Below are positions 46,031 through 57,100 of a stretch of 64,000 nucleotides of DNA, piece after piece. The DNA lies in the NCBI RefSeq assembly GCF_028640845.1, contig NC_080542.1, positions 136,516,346-136,580,345 on the forward strand. Direction: 5' to 3'. A model generated the notes under the pieces. It had not been told where the DNA came from. It was given only the letters and a program-made list of their open reading frames with translations, and made no database searches. Every line of letters begins with the position of its first letter. Positions within the stretch are counted from its first letter, which is position 1. The DNA is from Ahaetulla prasina (Eukaryota > Chordata > Lepidosauria > Squamata > Colubridae). A program made the translations under genes and the position numbers.

Positions 46031-46918
46031 GTACCGGCATCCCGGTACAGTCAGCTGAGTCCTCGGCTGACTGTTGGGGGCGAGTCATTGGCCCCGATGG
46101 AGAGGGTGCGCAATCTGGGCGTTCTCCTGGATGAACGGCTGTCTTTTGAAGACCATTTGACGGCCGTCTCCAGGAGAGCTTTTCACCAGGTTCGCCTGGT
46201 GCGCCAGTTGCGCCCCTTTCTAGACCGGGATGCCTTATGCACGGTCACTCACGCCCTCGTGACGTCTCGCCTGGATTACTGCAATGCTCTCTACATGGGG
46301 CTCCCCTTGAGGGGCATCCGGAGGCTTCAGTTGGTCCAGAACGCGGCTGCGCGGGTGATAGAGGAGCCTCGGGGCTCCGTGTTACCTATCCTGCGCAGAC
46401 TGCACTGGCTACCTGTGGCCTTCCGGGTGCGCTTCAAGGTGTTGGTGACAATCTTTAAAGCGCTCCATGGCATAGGGCCGGGCTATTTACGGGACCGCCT
46501 ACTGCTTCCAAATACCTCTCACCGACCCGTGCGCTCCCACAGAGAGGGACTCCTCAGGGTGCCGTCAGCTAGGCAGTGCCGTCTGGCGACACCCAGGGGA
46601 AGGGCCTTCTCTGTGGGGGCTCCCACCCTCTGGAACGAACTCCCCCCAGGACTTCGTCAACTTCCGGACCTCCGAACCTTTCGTCGCGAGCTTAAAACGC
46701 ACTTATTCATCTGCGCGGGACTGGATTAGATTTTAAAGTTATTGGTTTTAAGGGGTTTTTTATTATTTATATTGTTTTTAAATTAGGCAATAGAATAAGT
46801 TTTTTAATCGTCGTTTTTAATCTGTATTTATATGTATTTTAATTGCCTGTGAACCGCCCTGAGTCCTTAGGGAGATAGGGCGGTATATAAATTTGAAAAA
46901 TAAAATAAAATAAATAAA
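46031..46918 (+). mobile_element. L2-clade LINE 3' part with intact 3' ORF
   Basis: The frame, open from at least 46088 to the TAG at 46727-46729, encodes the ORF2 C-terminal part: RVRNLGVLLDERLSFEDHL, RAFHQVRLVRQLRPFLDRDALCTVTHALVTSRLDYCNALYMGLPLRGIRRLQLVQNAAARV, LRRLHWLPVAFRVRFKVLV, FSVGAPTLWNELPPGLRQLPDLRTFRRELKTHLF. Upstream text from 46031 (accggcatcccggtacagtc) is the same frame family. The RT catalytic core is missing by 5' truncation. The 3' UTR carries the hairpin ccgccctgagtccttaggga / gggcggtatataaa and an AAATA tail. It is GC-rich compared with the intron around it. Confidence 0.92.
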
Positions 46919-47112
46919 GTAAAGATATAAAGTTAAATGCTGTATATATATGGAGTATTTTACAGTATTTCCTTTTACAACTTATTTGCCACTTTTTGGG
47001 AGTCTGCACACAGACCTTACCTTTTGCAATCTTTGTTAACTTTGATCTAACGGACACCTGTATATATCATTAGACATTACAGTAAGAAGCATAGGAAGTT
47101 TAGTGTCAATTT

Positions 47113-47620
47113 TTTTATTTATTTGCATCCCACCTTTATCGTTTTTACAAGCAACGCAAGGCAGTGGATATATATAACACACTTTCCTCCTCCAATTTTC
47201 CCCACAACAACTACCTTGAGCCACAGTGGCGCAGCAGTTAGAATGCAGTACTGCAGGCTACTTCTGCTGCCTGCCAGCTGCCTGTAATTTGACAGATCGA
47301 ATCTCACCAGGCTCAAGGTTGACTCAACCTTCCATCTTTCCGAGGTGGGTAAAATGAGGACCCAGATTGTTGGGGACAATATGCTGACTCTGTAAACCGC
47401 TTACAGAAGGTACTGTGAAGCGGTATATAAGTCTAAGTGCTATTGCTATTGCTGAGAGGTGGGCTGGGCTGTGGAGAGAGAGAGGGAGGGGGAGAGAGAG
47501 AGGGAGGGGGAGAGAGAGACCCAAGGTCACCCAGCTGGCTTTCATGGCTAAGGCAGGATTTGAACACACAACCTGTTGCTTCCCAGCCTGGTGCCTTAAC
47601 CACTAGACCTGGGTAGAGTC
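47113..47620 (-). repeat. tRNA-derived SINE (A/B box type 2), interrupted
   Basis: Left part (47113-47215: cccacctttatcgtttttac, ttttccccacaacaactacc) and right part (47457-47620: aggtgggctgggctgtggag, aaggtcacccagctggcttt, cctggtgccttaaccactag) form one reverse copy split by the SINE at 47216-47456. A GA-rich simple tract lies at 47476-47519. Confidence 0.68.
47216..47456 (+). mobile_element. tRNA-derived SINE with GCGGTATATAAG end
   Basis: Head gagccacagtggcgcagcag with box A and box B (gacagatcgaatctcac), a body (caaggttgactcaaccttcc; gggtaaaatgaggacccaga) and the 3' end gaagcggtatataagtctaa ending in a (GCTATT) run. It is inserted into the reverse SINE around it. Confidence 0.78.
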
Positions 47621-48650
47621 TGGGTAATCTGGGTATAATTTCACTTGCTATGTTTTTTTCTTGGAGATGTTGCATATTTGATTCACTTTGATATTTAACA
47701 TTTTGGATGAGGATATTAGTGTGTGTTGTGCAGGTGGTACGTTTTGTCATGAAAGGCAGATATGTTAAGATTTAAGGTAGAAGCCATGCAAAGGTCCTAA
47801 TTAGCTACTTAGAAAGTATATTCATGCAAGAGTTAAATACTGGGTTGAAAAACAAATTCAGAGGCTAAAGGCCTCTGGTGAGCTGTGACTGGCTGTAGGA
47901 CACAATTATTTCAGAGAATCTGGATGGATGGCAACCAGAGACCTCTCACTCTCACTCCTTAATGTCCATTAATTAGCTAGAGTCAGTTTTGGAGTCTTGA
48001 TTATATTGGGAGTTCAGGAAAATCCAGAAATGGCAAAAGGGAGAAATGCTTTCACAAGTGTGTCAAGAACTCTTGACCCCTACCTCATGTGGTGGTCTCC
48101 CCGATTTTAGCCTCCTTCTGAATTTTCCTTTCTAGACTACAATATTTTCACTAATTCTGGCTTGTCACTGGCTCCTCATGAATAGCAAGGAATACTCTCT
48201 TGTCTTGTCTTGTATCTTTATATACATAATAAGCTTTGGCACACCTTATGTTTCTAGACCCATATATTCTTGATTGCTTCTTGATTCTAATTCCTTGTTT
48301 CTGAATTGCTGCTGACTGTTGCCCATTGTCCAGTTCCTGACAATGTGAAAGTGGAAAAAATCACTTTTCTCAGCAATATCTTTCAGGTATTTTCCCCAAG
48401 CAAAGAGGAAATATAGATTGTCACCCTTTGCTTTTGAGGCAAACGTAAAGACAGAACAATGGAACAAAATACATTATTTATTTTCCTTTTCTTTACTGCT
48501 TGTATGAGTTGCACATCTGTTAGAGCCAATGCTTTTTTTTTTAAACGATCAACATAATTACTAGTGTTGCTAGTTTTTATACAGACACACAAGCATTTGC
48601 CCATATATGTACAACAACTTCAAAAATAGAATTGTGGAGTCCTTTTTTTT

Positions 48651-48758
48651 TAGAATAGAATAGAAGAATAGAATTTATTGGCCAAGTGTGATTGGACACA
48701 CAAGGAATTTGTTTTGGTGCATATGCTCTCAGTGTACATAGAAGAAGAAAAAAAAAAC
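48651..48758 (-). mobile_element. AATAG-tailed snake LINE 3' end
   Basis: tagaatagaatagaag tail, then ttggccaagtgtgattggac and gcatatgctctcagtgtaca in reverse, continuing into the left arm of the inverted repeat below. Confidence 0.8.
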
Positions 48759-48836
48759 CTTCATCAAGGTACAACATTTACAACACAAATTATGGTCATT
48801 TGTGTTGTAAATGTTGTACCTTGATGAAGGTTTTTT
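48752..48836. repeat. Perfect 38-bp inverted repeat with 9-bp spacer
   Basis: The left arm 48752-48789 and right arm 48799-48836 are exact reverse complements, with spacer ttatggtca. The arms contain the LINE 3' segment ccttcatcaaggtacaacat, so the LINE end is followed by an inverted copy of part of itself. In RNA this would be a very stable stem. Confidence 0.93.
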
Positions 48837-49237
48837 CCCCCCCTGAGTTTGGTTGTCTGCTTGCAGACATTTCATTACCTGACTAGGTAACATTATCATT
48901 GCTAATGAGCGTGTGGCTTGCACCCTATTAATATAAAATAGCTAAGTCAGCCAGTGTTGATGGGGTGTGGTCTTCTCTTTGGTAATTCTTGATTAAGAAA
49001 TTGCTTTCTGCTTGATTGTTTGTATGGTGTTAACCTATGCTTATCTGGGTGTAACTACTGAAGTACTAAGAATAGAATTATCATCCCGTTTGGACTTTTG
49101 CATGCCTAAAATCAACTGGGACTCCACTGTATATGGCCTGAATCCTCTCTGGCATGGCGGGATAGGCAGAACAAGGCATTAAATAGGAATGCTGCCAGGC
49201 ACTGTGAAAATGATATGCCTAGCCTTTGATTTCCACC
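48837..49237. repeat. Unassigned interspersed repeat (TTGCAGACATTTCATTACC)
   Basis: The segment gcttgcagacatttcattac and ctaggtaacattatcattgc recurs, diverged, at about 55930-55972 and 56365-56430. It resembles sequence I associate with squamate Penelope-like or L2-like repeats, but the family is not fixed. The remainder to 49237 is unremarkable. Confidence 0.45.

Positions 49238-49292
<55 letters not shown>
49238..49292. repeat. (AAT)n microsatellite
   Basis: About 18 AAT units forming the tail of the reverse L2 end that follows. Confidence 0.95.
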
Positions 49293-49293
<1 letters not shown>

Positions 49294-49455
49294 TAATTTA
49301 ATTTAATTTTTATACTGCCCTTCTCCCGAAGGACTCAGAGCGGTCAACAATCCATGGATACAGTACAAATAAAAACAATGCTAAAACACTTATTAAATTT
49401 GGCCCCTAAATTAAAATACATAAACCATAAAACACCATTTAAAATTACAACAGTA
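49293..49455 (-). repeat. L2-clade LINE 3' UTR
   Basis: Stem ctgcccttctcccgaaggac then tcagagcggtcaacaatcc, and downstream tctaaaacacttattaaattt-like text as in other L2 copies. Truncated before the ORF. Confidence 0.8.
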
Positions 49456-49824
49456 ATTTTATACTGTTTACTGTTATAGCAACAGTAAAGATATAAGACA
49501 ACAGTAATGTTTTCAACAGTAGATATTAGTGTCCCTGAGAAAATGCATTTCCTATCTCTATTGGTGTATTGTATATTCCATAGGACCACAGTGGATACTA
49601 ACTGGGGGTGGGGTGGGGAGTCAGAACTTGCTGTTGAAAATTGCTGTAAGTGGGTAAAAAGAAGACTTGGAGATTCATAGCTTACAGGTGAAGTGAGTGA
49701 ATGGAAGCTTAGGAAAATATGGACATTCCTATCAGGAGTAAAATGCACTTATCTTCACTACTGGATTGCAAATGTGAACATGCTCATTCGCCACACTCGT
49801 GCGCACTCCTCCACACATGCACAA

Positions 49825-49953
49825 AGGGTAAAAACCGGGACGTGTTGACATCTGGTAAAAACCGGGACGTGATGACATCTGGGTGGGCGGAGCCTCCCGC
49901 CAGCAGCCCTACCGGATCATGTGAGTCAGATAGATCCGGCTGGATTTCATCAC
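49825..49953. repeat. Diverged CAGTGGTGGG-family MITE fragment with tandem 30-bp unit
   Basis: ggtgggcggagcctcccgcc and tggatttcatcactg match family segments. The unit ggtaaaaaccgggacgtg..gacatct occurs twice in tandem. The left terminus is lost and no target duplication was found. Confidence 0.55.
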
Positions 49954-50627
49954 TGATTCCTATCCTCTTTCAAGCTGTGTGTATAGAAAGATAACTGATT
50001 TGAACCACACTAAAACCACAGTATGTGTATAGTATCACAGAGGTTGGTTGTTTTGAGGAGAAACTAACCTGCTTCAATAGTACTCTACAATATGGCTTTT
50101 TCCACAGTATCCCGGTCTATTTTGATGTCTGGAAGGGGGGATTTAAAATAACAATCCCATTGTCAAACATTCCAAGAACTTTAATCAGAATCATTATGGT
50201 TCTGCAAATAGGAAACTAATCCTGAAGCAGGTGGTGTCATGATTTCTGTAAGACCCAAAAAATGAAACTTGAGCTCAAGATCCAAGCGAGAATTCACTGG
50301 TTCTTATGTTTTCATTATCGAACGCTAAATATTTACGATAATGAAAAGATGCTTGGATCCTTCTATTATACTCGCAGAGATCATAGCAGCTGGCAGAGGA
50401 CTGTTCCGTAATTTCTGTTCCTTTTTTAAAAAAATACCTTTTTTTTAGATGAAAGTAAAGTTAATCTGCATAATATAAGGCTGCAGTTTTCTTTCTGTAG
50501 AACGAATAGGTGTAGATTGTAGGGAAGAACGATTTTTCCTTTTTTCGTATAATAGACACAGTATATTACACAATTCCCAGCTATTTCAGTGATGATTATG
50601 GCAGAAACATTTCTGGTACATAAGCAT

Positions 50628-50823
50628 CGGTGGTGGTATTCAGCCGATTCTATCTGGTTCAGGCGAACTGGTAGCGGCGGCTGCGGGAGGCTCTGCCCAC
50701 CCACCCAGACACATCCCGTTTTTGACTCTCTGGGCATCCGCGGAAGGCTCTACACATGCGTGGAGGTGGCGTGTGCACTCACGTTTGCAAAGCGGTAGCG
50801 AAGGTAAGTAAATACCACCCCTG
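50628..50823. mobile_element. hAT-type MITE (CAGTGGTGGG family)
   Basis: It starts CGGTGGTGGTATTC and ends AATACCACCCCTG. Flanks ATAAGCAT (50620-50627) and GTAAGCAT (50824-50831) match at 7 of 8. Confidence 0.82.
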
Positions 50824-51750
50824 GTAAGCATCCAAAAGTAGCAGGTTCAAATCATCGTATCAGTAGGGCAAAGAAAATACTTTTATCTTTATTAAATAAA
50901 TAATAGGAATCCCAAGGCATGCAGTAACTATTTAAATCTTCTAAATGAAAATTATAGACAGTAACCCTTATAGAAAGTTTGCATGAAATGGAAAAATGCA
51001 TTTATTATTTCTGGTTTTAATTATTAGGAGAAAACAGCGATCACTGAATAATAGAAAAGTTTTTTAAAAAAAATAATCATAGAATAAGAAGTAATTTCTT
51101 ATTATTTCCTATTCTATTAAGCTTCTAAGAAGCTTTCTTTTCTTTTTATTCTTTCTTTCTGGATTTCCCCCCCTTTTTTTTCTTGCTTCTTTTATTCTTT
51201 GTTAGTTTGTGTTAGTTTTTATGTTTTTTATAAAACCTTCAATAAAACCGATATTAAAAATTATGATTGCAGACATTTATGACCTTTTCTGAGAATTATG
51301 AGAAACTCACTTATAAAGTGTGTAAATATTCCACAAATTCTTCAGGCAATCAGCAAATGCAACAAAACCAATACTATATGTTTAAATATTCTGAAGATGT
51401 TTTACTTATTTATATAGAAGTTTGCTTCATATCAAATAAAGAATTTTATTTCAAAGTAAAAAGACACTAGTGAATAAAGCAGAAAGTAGTTTGTTCTGAA
51501 AAGTTAGGACGGATTAATTTTGTAATTTTGTAACATTTGTATATTTTTCAAGGTAATGCTTATTTCATCCCATTTACACATCAATGGTCAGGGTTTTTTA
51601 AAAAAAACTTTCAAAAACTAATATGCATTTTAATGCAGATATTTTCTTAATGCAATACATGTTGGATGTAATTTTATATGCTCCGAATTGCATATTCAGT
51701 ATTTCCAGCATGCCTAGAATGGGGATTAAGATTTCAAATGTTCCCTAAGG

Positions 51751-52040
51751 CAGGAGTGTCAAACTCAAGGCCTGGGGACCAGATCCAGCCCGCAAGATGC
51801 TTAGATCTGGCCCGCGGGGCTGTCCTGAAAACAGCGGACCGGCCTGTGGTGCCTCTGCCAGTGAAAATGGAGCTTAGGAGGACTGTGTGCAGCCCTCCCG
51901 GGCTCTTTTCCTGGGCAGAGGGTTGCAGGAGGCCATCACAGCCAGAAACGGAGCTCGGGAGCCCATTTTCACTGGCAGAGTGCTCGGGCCGCCAAAAGCA
52001 CCTCCAACACGAGTAACATTGAGCTGGCCATACCCCTCAC
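51751..52040. repeat. hAT-type MITE (CAGGGGTGTCAAAC family), left end
   Basis: It begins CAGGAGTGTCAAACTCAAGG and carries ccagatccagcccgcaagat and ctggcccgcggggctgtcct. The GC-rich body contains two copies of a gagcc(t)ttttcactggcag-like segment in opposite orientation. The right terminus was not found; the sequence passes into half of a CTTACGACC-type repeat at about 52048-52112. Confidence 0.7.
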
Positions 52041-52199
52041 CCCCGGCGTTACTTAGCAACAAAAATGTTGGCCTCAATTGTGTTTGTAAATCAAAGAGTT
52101 ACCTGTAGTAACTGCTTGACACAGAGGCATTGTTGAATTTGAGAACTTCACAGTTGAATAGAAATCTGAACCTGAATATTTAATTAGAAGTAAACCTAC

Positions 52200-52391
52200 T
52201 GACCCACGGACCACATCCAACCCCTCAGGTATCCTTGTCTGATCCATGGCATTGGCAGGAGGTGGGGCAGCCTCTGGAATGGTGGGGCAGCCTCTGGAAT
52301 GGTCGGGCAGCAATAGGGGACTATAGTGGGGGCCCGCCACAAAAGACCCAACTTCTTATGTGGCCCCTTGGAAATGTTAATTGTCCACCCC
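52200..52391. repeat. MITE-like fragment with 20-bp tandem repeat
   Basis: A right-end-like terminus (tgtccacccctg) is present, and ggggcagcctctggaatggt is repeated directly. A matching left terminus was not found. Confidence 0.45.
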
Positions 52392-52996
52392 TGGCTTAAC
52401 TGCCTTCTAGAACACTTGTGAGTAAAACAAGTTTTGGTTTTATTTAATTTGTGATGGCAGATGTAAAACCACACTTGTCAAGCTCTCCATGCATATTGCT
52501 ACAAAGACTTCTACTGTACATTTCCTCTATCAAATAAATAAAGATTAGTTATTAAGTTAAATAATGGAACATGGAAGTTCAAATAAGCTTCATGGTTGCT
52601 ACTTAGGACTTACACAGTCTTCAGAAACCAGCAAATTTGTCCAATTAACCATAAGCGGAGCTGTTCTTGTGCCTCTAGGAGAGCTTGATATGCAGACGTA
52701 TTTCACATGGGAAACAATAATTTGATCATTTTCTAATATCAGCTGTTAAATGCACTTTTAATGACTGGAGAAAAAATTGGTTCTTTTTGCTTGCAAAGCA
52801 GTTTAATTGCTCATACTAAATCAGTGTGCAATCCGCGGGGTCCCCCTGGACTGTCAATTCCTGTTCAAGGAACAGTGGTAGCCCTGGTCAGGAGGACTTT
52901 TGCACAGCTATGTATTGTGTGCCAGTGGTGTCCTTTCCTAAACCACAACAACCACAATCTATTCATGGTTGCTTTCACTTTAGTCACCCTCTAAAA

Positions 52997-53502
52997 CAGT
53001 GGTTCTCAACCTTTATAGTGCTGCGACCCCTTTAATACAATTCCCCACGATGTGGCGACCCCTTTAATACAATTCCCCACGATGTGGCGACCCCAACCGT
53101 AAAATTATTTTCATTTTGAATTTATTGCGCCTGAAGCCGTATTGGCTAGCGATCTGAAATGCTTGCAATTGCCTTGAGGACGGAGGCATTAAAGCGGAGA
53201 CTCCTCCCCTATTAAGTTTATTGCGCCTGAAGCCAGATTAGGCTAGCGATTGGGAGTGATTGCAGCTGGCTTGAGAGGGAGACATCAGAGCAAAAATTTC
53301 TCTCTTTTTTAATTCATCGCGCCTGAAGCTGAATTCAGCTAGCGATTTGAAGAGCCTGCAGCTGGCTTGTGGAGTCAACCATTGGAGCACGATTCTTCGA
53401 CTCGCAAGTATACTTCCCATATTTCCGATGGTCTTAGGCGACCCTTGGCAAATCGTCATTCGACCCCCAACGGGGTCGCAACCCACAGGTTGAGAACCGC
53501 TG
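52997..53502. mobile_element. SPIN-like non-autonomous hAT element
   Basis: It begins CAGTGGTTCTCAACCTTTA and ends AACCCACAGGTTGAGAACCGCTG-type sequence, the termini I associate with the SPIN group of hAT transposons. A perfect 8-bp duplication CTCTAAAA flanks it (52989-52996 and 53503-53510). Just inside the left end a 32-bp unit (tttaatacaattccccacga) is duplicated in tandem. The core has three diverged tandem units starting near 53121, 53217 and 53303, each with cgcctgaagc and ggctagcgat-like text. No transposase is encoded. Confidence 0.85.
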
Positions 53503-54553
53503 CTCTAAAAGACTACTGCAATGCACTTTATGTGGGCTGCCCTGTAGGATCTGGAAGCTACAAATGTACAGAATATAATACACTTCTTGTTCTCCAGCTG
53601 CATTTGTTTCCAGTTTGCTTCTGGATGAGTTCAAGGAGCTCATTATAAGCTATAAAAACTTTTATGGCATGCAATTGTGTTCTTTGAGGGACTTCCTCTC
53701 CCTAATTATGCCCACTCCTATCCCATTAGATCTGCAGAAGAAGCATAGTCCAGGTGTCATCTGTTAAGGAAGTGCCATCTGGCCTTTTCTGTCATGGTGC
53801 CCATAACTTCAAATATTCCCCCAAAGATTAAACTGGCCCCAATTTTTGTAAGGCTTGGATGCAGATTTGTTATTTTTAGGGTTATTTTTACTCGACTTTA
53901 AGGCTTATCTTCCTGATTTTTATGTTTTTATGCCTTTTTTTCAATATTGTTAGCAGCTCAGGCTAATGAGTTTGAGATAGTGGCCATAGAAATCAAATGG
54001 ATATATAATGCATGTTGGTATGTGGTGGGCTAAGAAGCCAAAATTCACCTCCAAATTCATATTTTGGAGGGTTTTCTCCAGAAGTTGTTGAACATAATGT
54101 AGATCTTTTTTTAAAAAAAAAGTCTGACCTTTTAAAGATGAGGACTATTTTACTTTTCCTATAACTTAGGAGATGTTAAACTATGCTTCCCCAGTGTGAC
54201 CAATAGTCGTGATAAATTATTTTCAGAATTATAACTTTTATTTCCTTCATATCTCATCTATAACTGAAATGTTGGAAATCAGTATAGCTACTTAATAAAA
54301 AAAAATCCAGATATATGACTAAGAAAGGTTCTGAGTTAATAGCATTAGGTTTCGCAGTAGAATCATAGTTCACCATAAAGTGCTTTCCATTAAAAGGAAT
54401 CAGTTAACGTTTAGACAGCAAACATTATAAATCCATGGAGTTAAGACATCAAACTAAAACTACACCAGTCAAAGAGAAATGTATTAAAAGAATGGGCTCG
54501 TAATCTGTAGATATTGTTGGGGAGATAAACATCTGCTACCAAGCTTTATTTTA

Positions 54554-54926
54554 CCGTATATACTCGAGTATAAGCCGAGTTTTTCAGCACGTTTTTTGTG
54601 CTGAAAAACGTCCCCTCGGCTTATACTCGAGTATATACGGCTTATACTCGAGTTTTTTTTTCTCTTCTTTTTTTCACATTATACCGGATGGCGCAAACTT
54701 GGCGGGCTTTTGCATTAGCGCGGGGAAGCCCTGCCGGTGCAGTGAGAGGGCGGGGCGGGGGAGCCGCCAGCCTTCTCGGCTGAGGGAGGGAGGGTTTCCC
54801 CGACCGGTAGCTGCCTCATTTCCCACCCTCGGCTTATACTCGAGTCCCCAGTTTACCCCAGTTTTTGGGGGTAAAATTGGGGACCTCGGCTTATACTCGG
54901 ATCGGCTTATATTCGAGTATATACGG
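54554..54926. mobile_element. TA-flanked palindromic MITE (CCGTATATACTCGAG termini)
   Basis: The left terminus CCGTATATACTCGAGTATAA and the right terminus are inverted copies, and the element is flanked by TA (54552-54553 and 54927-54928). The terminal sequence also recurs internally at about 54614-54655 and 54830-54845. Its middle is GC-rich. TA flanks fit Tc1/mariner-type or related transposition; the superfamily is not proven. Confidence 0.72.
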
Positions 54927-55974
54927 TAGTTGAATTCCTCTTCATTTGCATGGTCAGGCCTTATAAAGATTGGAAGTATTTTGAAAGCAGCTTCAGACAC
55001 AAGATTTATACATGGGTATCATTAAAAACTGGCTCCCCATTGATATATAGATAGCTGGTTTGAAAAATTACTTTGAAATTACATGAGCAGTCATTTGCCT
55101 GACAGGAGAGCAGCTGTATAAATATATTTTAACTAATCATTCATTGATATTAGATTCAAATCATTCTCATTATTAAGAGTCCACCTCAAAGAATGGTTAA
55201 GTAGTAACTATTTTTAGTAATTTGTAATAAATGATGGTTTCTAGCCCATCATTTATCTCTCATAATAGTTTCCCTTCCTTTGAAATGCAATCCATTTATT
55301 TGAAGCAATTCTTTCTGTGCTGGTTTAACAGAGTATTTCTACTTTCTTTAATAAATAATTCTACTTGTTTGGCTTAAATATAAAAGTGGCATCTATTAAT
55401 CTCACAAGTATCAGCATTTCATACAATTAGTTAAACCTAATAAAGAATATTAGTGTTACTATGCTAGTTGGAAAATAATAATAATGTTGACCAACATCTT
55501 AGCGTTTCTTACTACATAATCATGCACAACATTGCTTTTTGGCGAATGACATCTGTTTTATTCTTTTCCATTGTAATATAAATTATAATAGGTTGCAAAT
55601 AAGACTTATTATCTTGTCTTCAGGCATGGTCATTTATCTTTTGCTTGCCAACACTGAATATCTACTTTTCTTTCATCTTTTGGTCTAAGTGTTTCCCAAC
55701 CTGGCAACTTTCAGATGTGAAAACTTTCAACTCCCATAACTTCTCAGCTATCATAGTGCCAATGTTAATAATTCAGAGGACTGAAGTCCATGTCACTTGG
55801 AGTCATCCATGTTGGGAAACATTGCTTTGATCTAGCCTGTGCCTGCCTCTGTTAAATAGCAAACAAACAGATTTATCTTGTCTGATTCAGATTCAGATTT
55901 AGATCTAGAAATTTAACCTCTACAGGATCCCTATGCTCTCTGAGCTTGGTTGCTTTCTTGCAGACGTTTCAATA

Positions 55975-56269
55975 CTGTGTTTTCCCGAAAATAAGACCCT
56001 GTCTTATATTTTTTTTGAACCCTGAAATAAGCGCTTGGCCTTATTTTTGAGGAGGTCTTATTATTTTGGGGCGTGTGGAGCAAGACGGGGTTCCTCTTGC
56101 CATCTTACCTGATTTTCAGCTCTGTCTACCTAACCCTAACCAGAGGAAATGGTGGGGACCAGCTGCACATGCATTTAAATATTTTTGGGGAGGGATTATT
56201 TTAGCGCATGTGCTCAAAAGCTCAGTTGGGCTTATTATCTGGGGAGGGCTTATTTTAGGGGAAACAGGG
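55975..56269. mobile_element. TA-flanked MITE (CTGTGTTTTCCC/GGGGAAACAGGG termini)
   Basis: Left end CTGTGTTTTCCCGAAAATAA and right end TTTTAGGGGAAACAGGG are inverted; TA lies on both sides (55973-55974 and 56270-56271). aataagaccctgtcttatat and gaggaggtcttattattttg form internal repeats. It splits the unassigned repeat with gcttggttgctttcttgcag. Confidence 0.7.
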
Positions 56270-56689
56270 TAACATCCTGAATAGGATCAGCTATGTAAAG
56301 CATTTGACACCCTCATAAAATACCAATAAAAGATGATATTTGCAGCTCAAAGCAAAGCTGTCAGTCTTTGGTGCTCTCTGAGTTTTGTTGTTTCTTGCTG
56401 ACATTTCATTACCCAACTAGGTAAAATTATTGGTTCTATTCAACCTCTGCTCAGTGTATCATTCTCTACCATTGACCTGAAGTTAGTGTTTAATGCAATT
56501 CTAACAGAAAGATTAGGGAGGCATTTTCCTTTGATTTCCTGTTACTTGGACAAATCATACTGCTCCATGAAAATTTTTATATGAATGTTAAATACAATAC
56601 CAGTGGAATCCTTTTTGATCTTTATTCCCATCACACTGGAAGTTAAATAGAGTAGAACTCTTGACCCATTACTCATAAACTTCTATTTT

Positions 56690-56755
56690 AGTATTATTTA
56701 CGCTCTGTCACATAACACCTTTCATGTGTTATTTACGCTCTATCACATAACACCA
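56690..56755. repeat. Short tandem duplication, ~36-bp period
   Basis: The segment ttatttacgctct.tcacataacacc occurs twice, offset by about 36 bases, differing at one position. Confidence 0.85.
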
Positions 56756-57100
56756 ATTGACACCCTGACCTATCCCTACATTATTGTTGATGCCATTCTT
56801 TCTGTCCTATGTAGAATTTTAGCAAAGCCTCCAAGTCTAGCCCTTGAGTTACAGTCGGGGGTTTAATGATCTTCTGAAGCTAGGATGGATTTTTAAAAAA
56901 CTACTTACAACCTGTTCTCAAAGTTATAACTGCCTCTGCAGACACATACATACACCTTGGCTCCGTCATGTCATTGCATTTTTTGGACACTAGGCAACTG
57001 GCTGCACCACTTTTCACATTGGAGAGTTATTGGTATTATTGTTTCCTCTGGAAACATTAATTTGCTCAGCAAGTTGAATGTTTTCTACTTATTTTTCCAG

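Larger units (their letters stand above)
31614..57100 (+). other. VIPR2: VIPR2 intron 2 (25,487 bp)
   Basis: It begins GTGAGA and ends with ttctacttatttttccag. It is the most repeat-dense part of the window. Stretches without a recognised feature are 37650-39381, 41036-41959, 42830-44198, 44580-46030, 47621-48650, 49954-50619, 50832-51742, 53511-54551 and 54929-55928; no coding exon or RNA gene was seen in them. Confidence 0.85.

Noticed and set aside
46088..46729. 213-codon ORF as a host protein
   Set aside because: The sequence is the L2-clade ORF2 C-terminus, repeated in at least four other places in this window.
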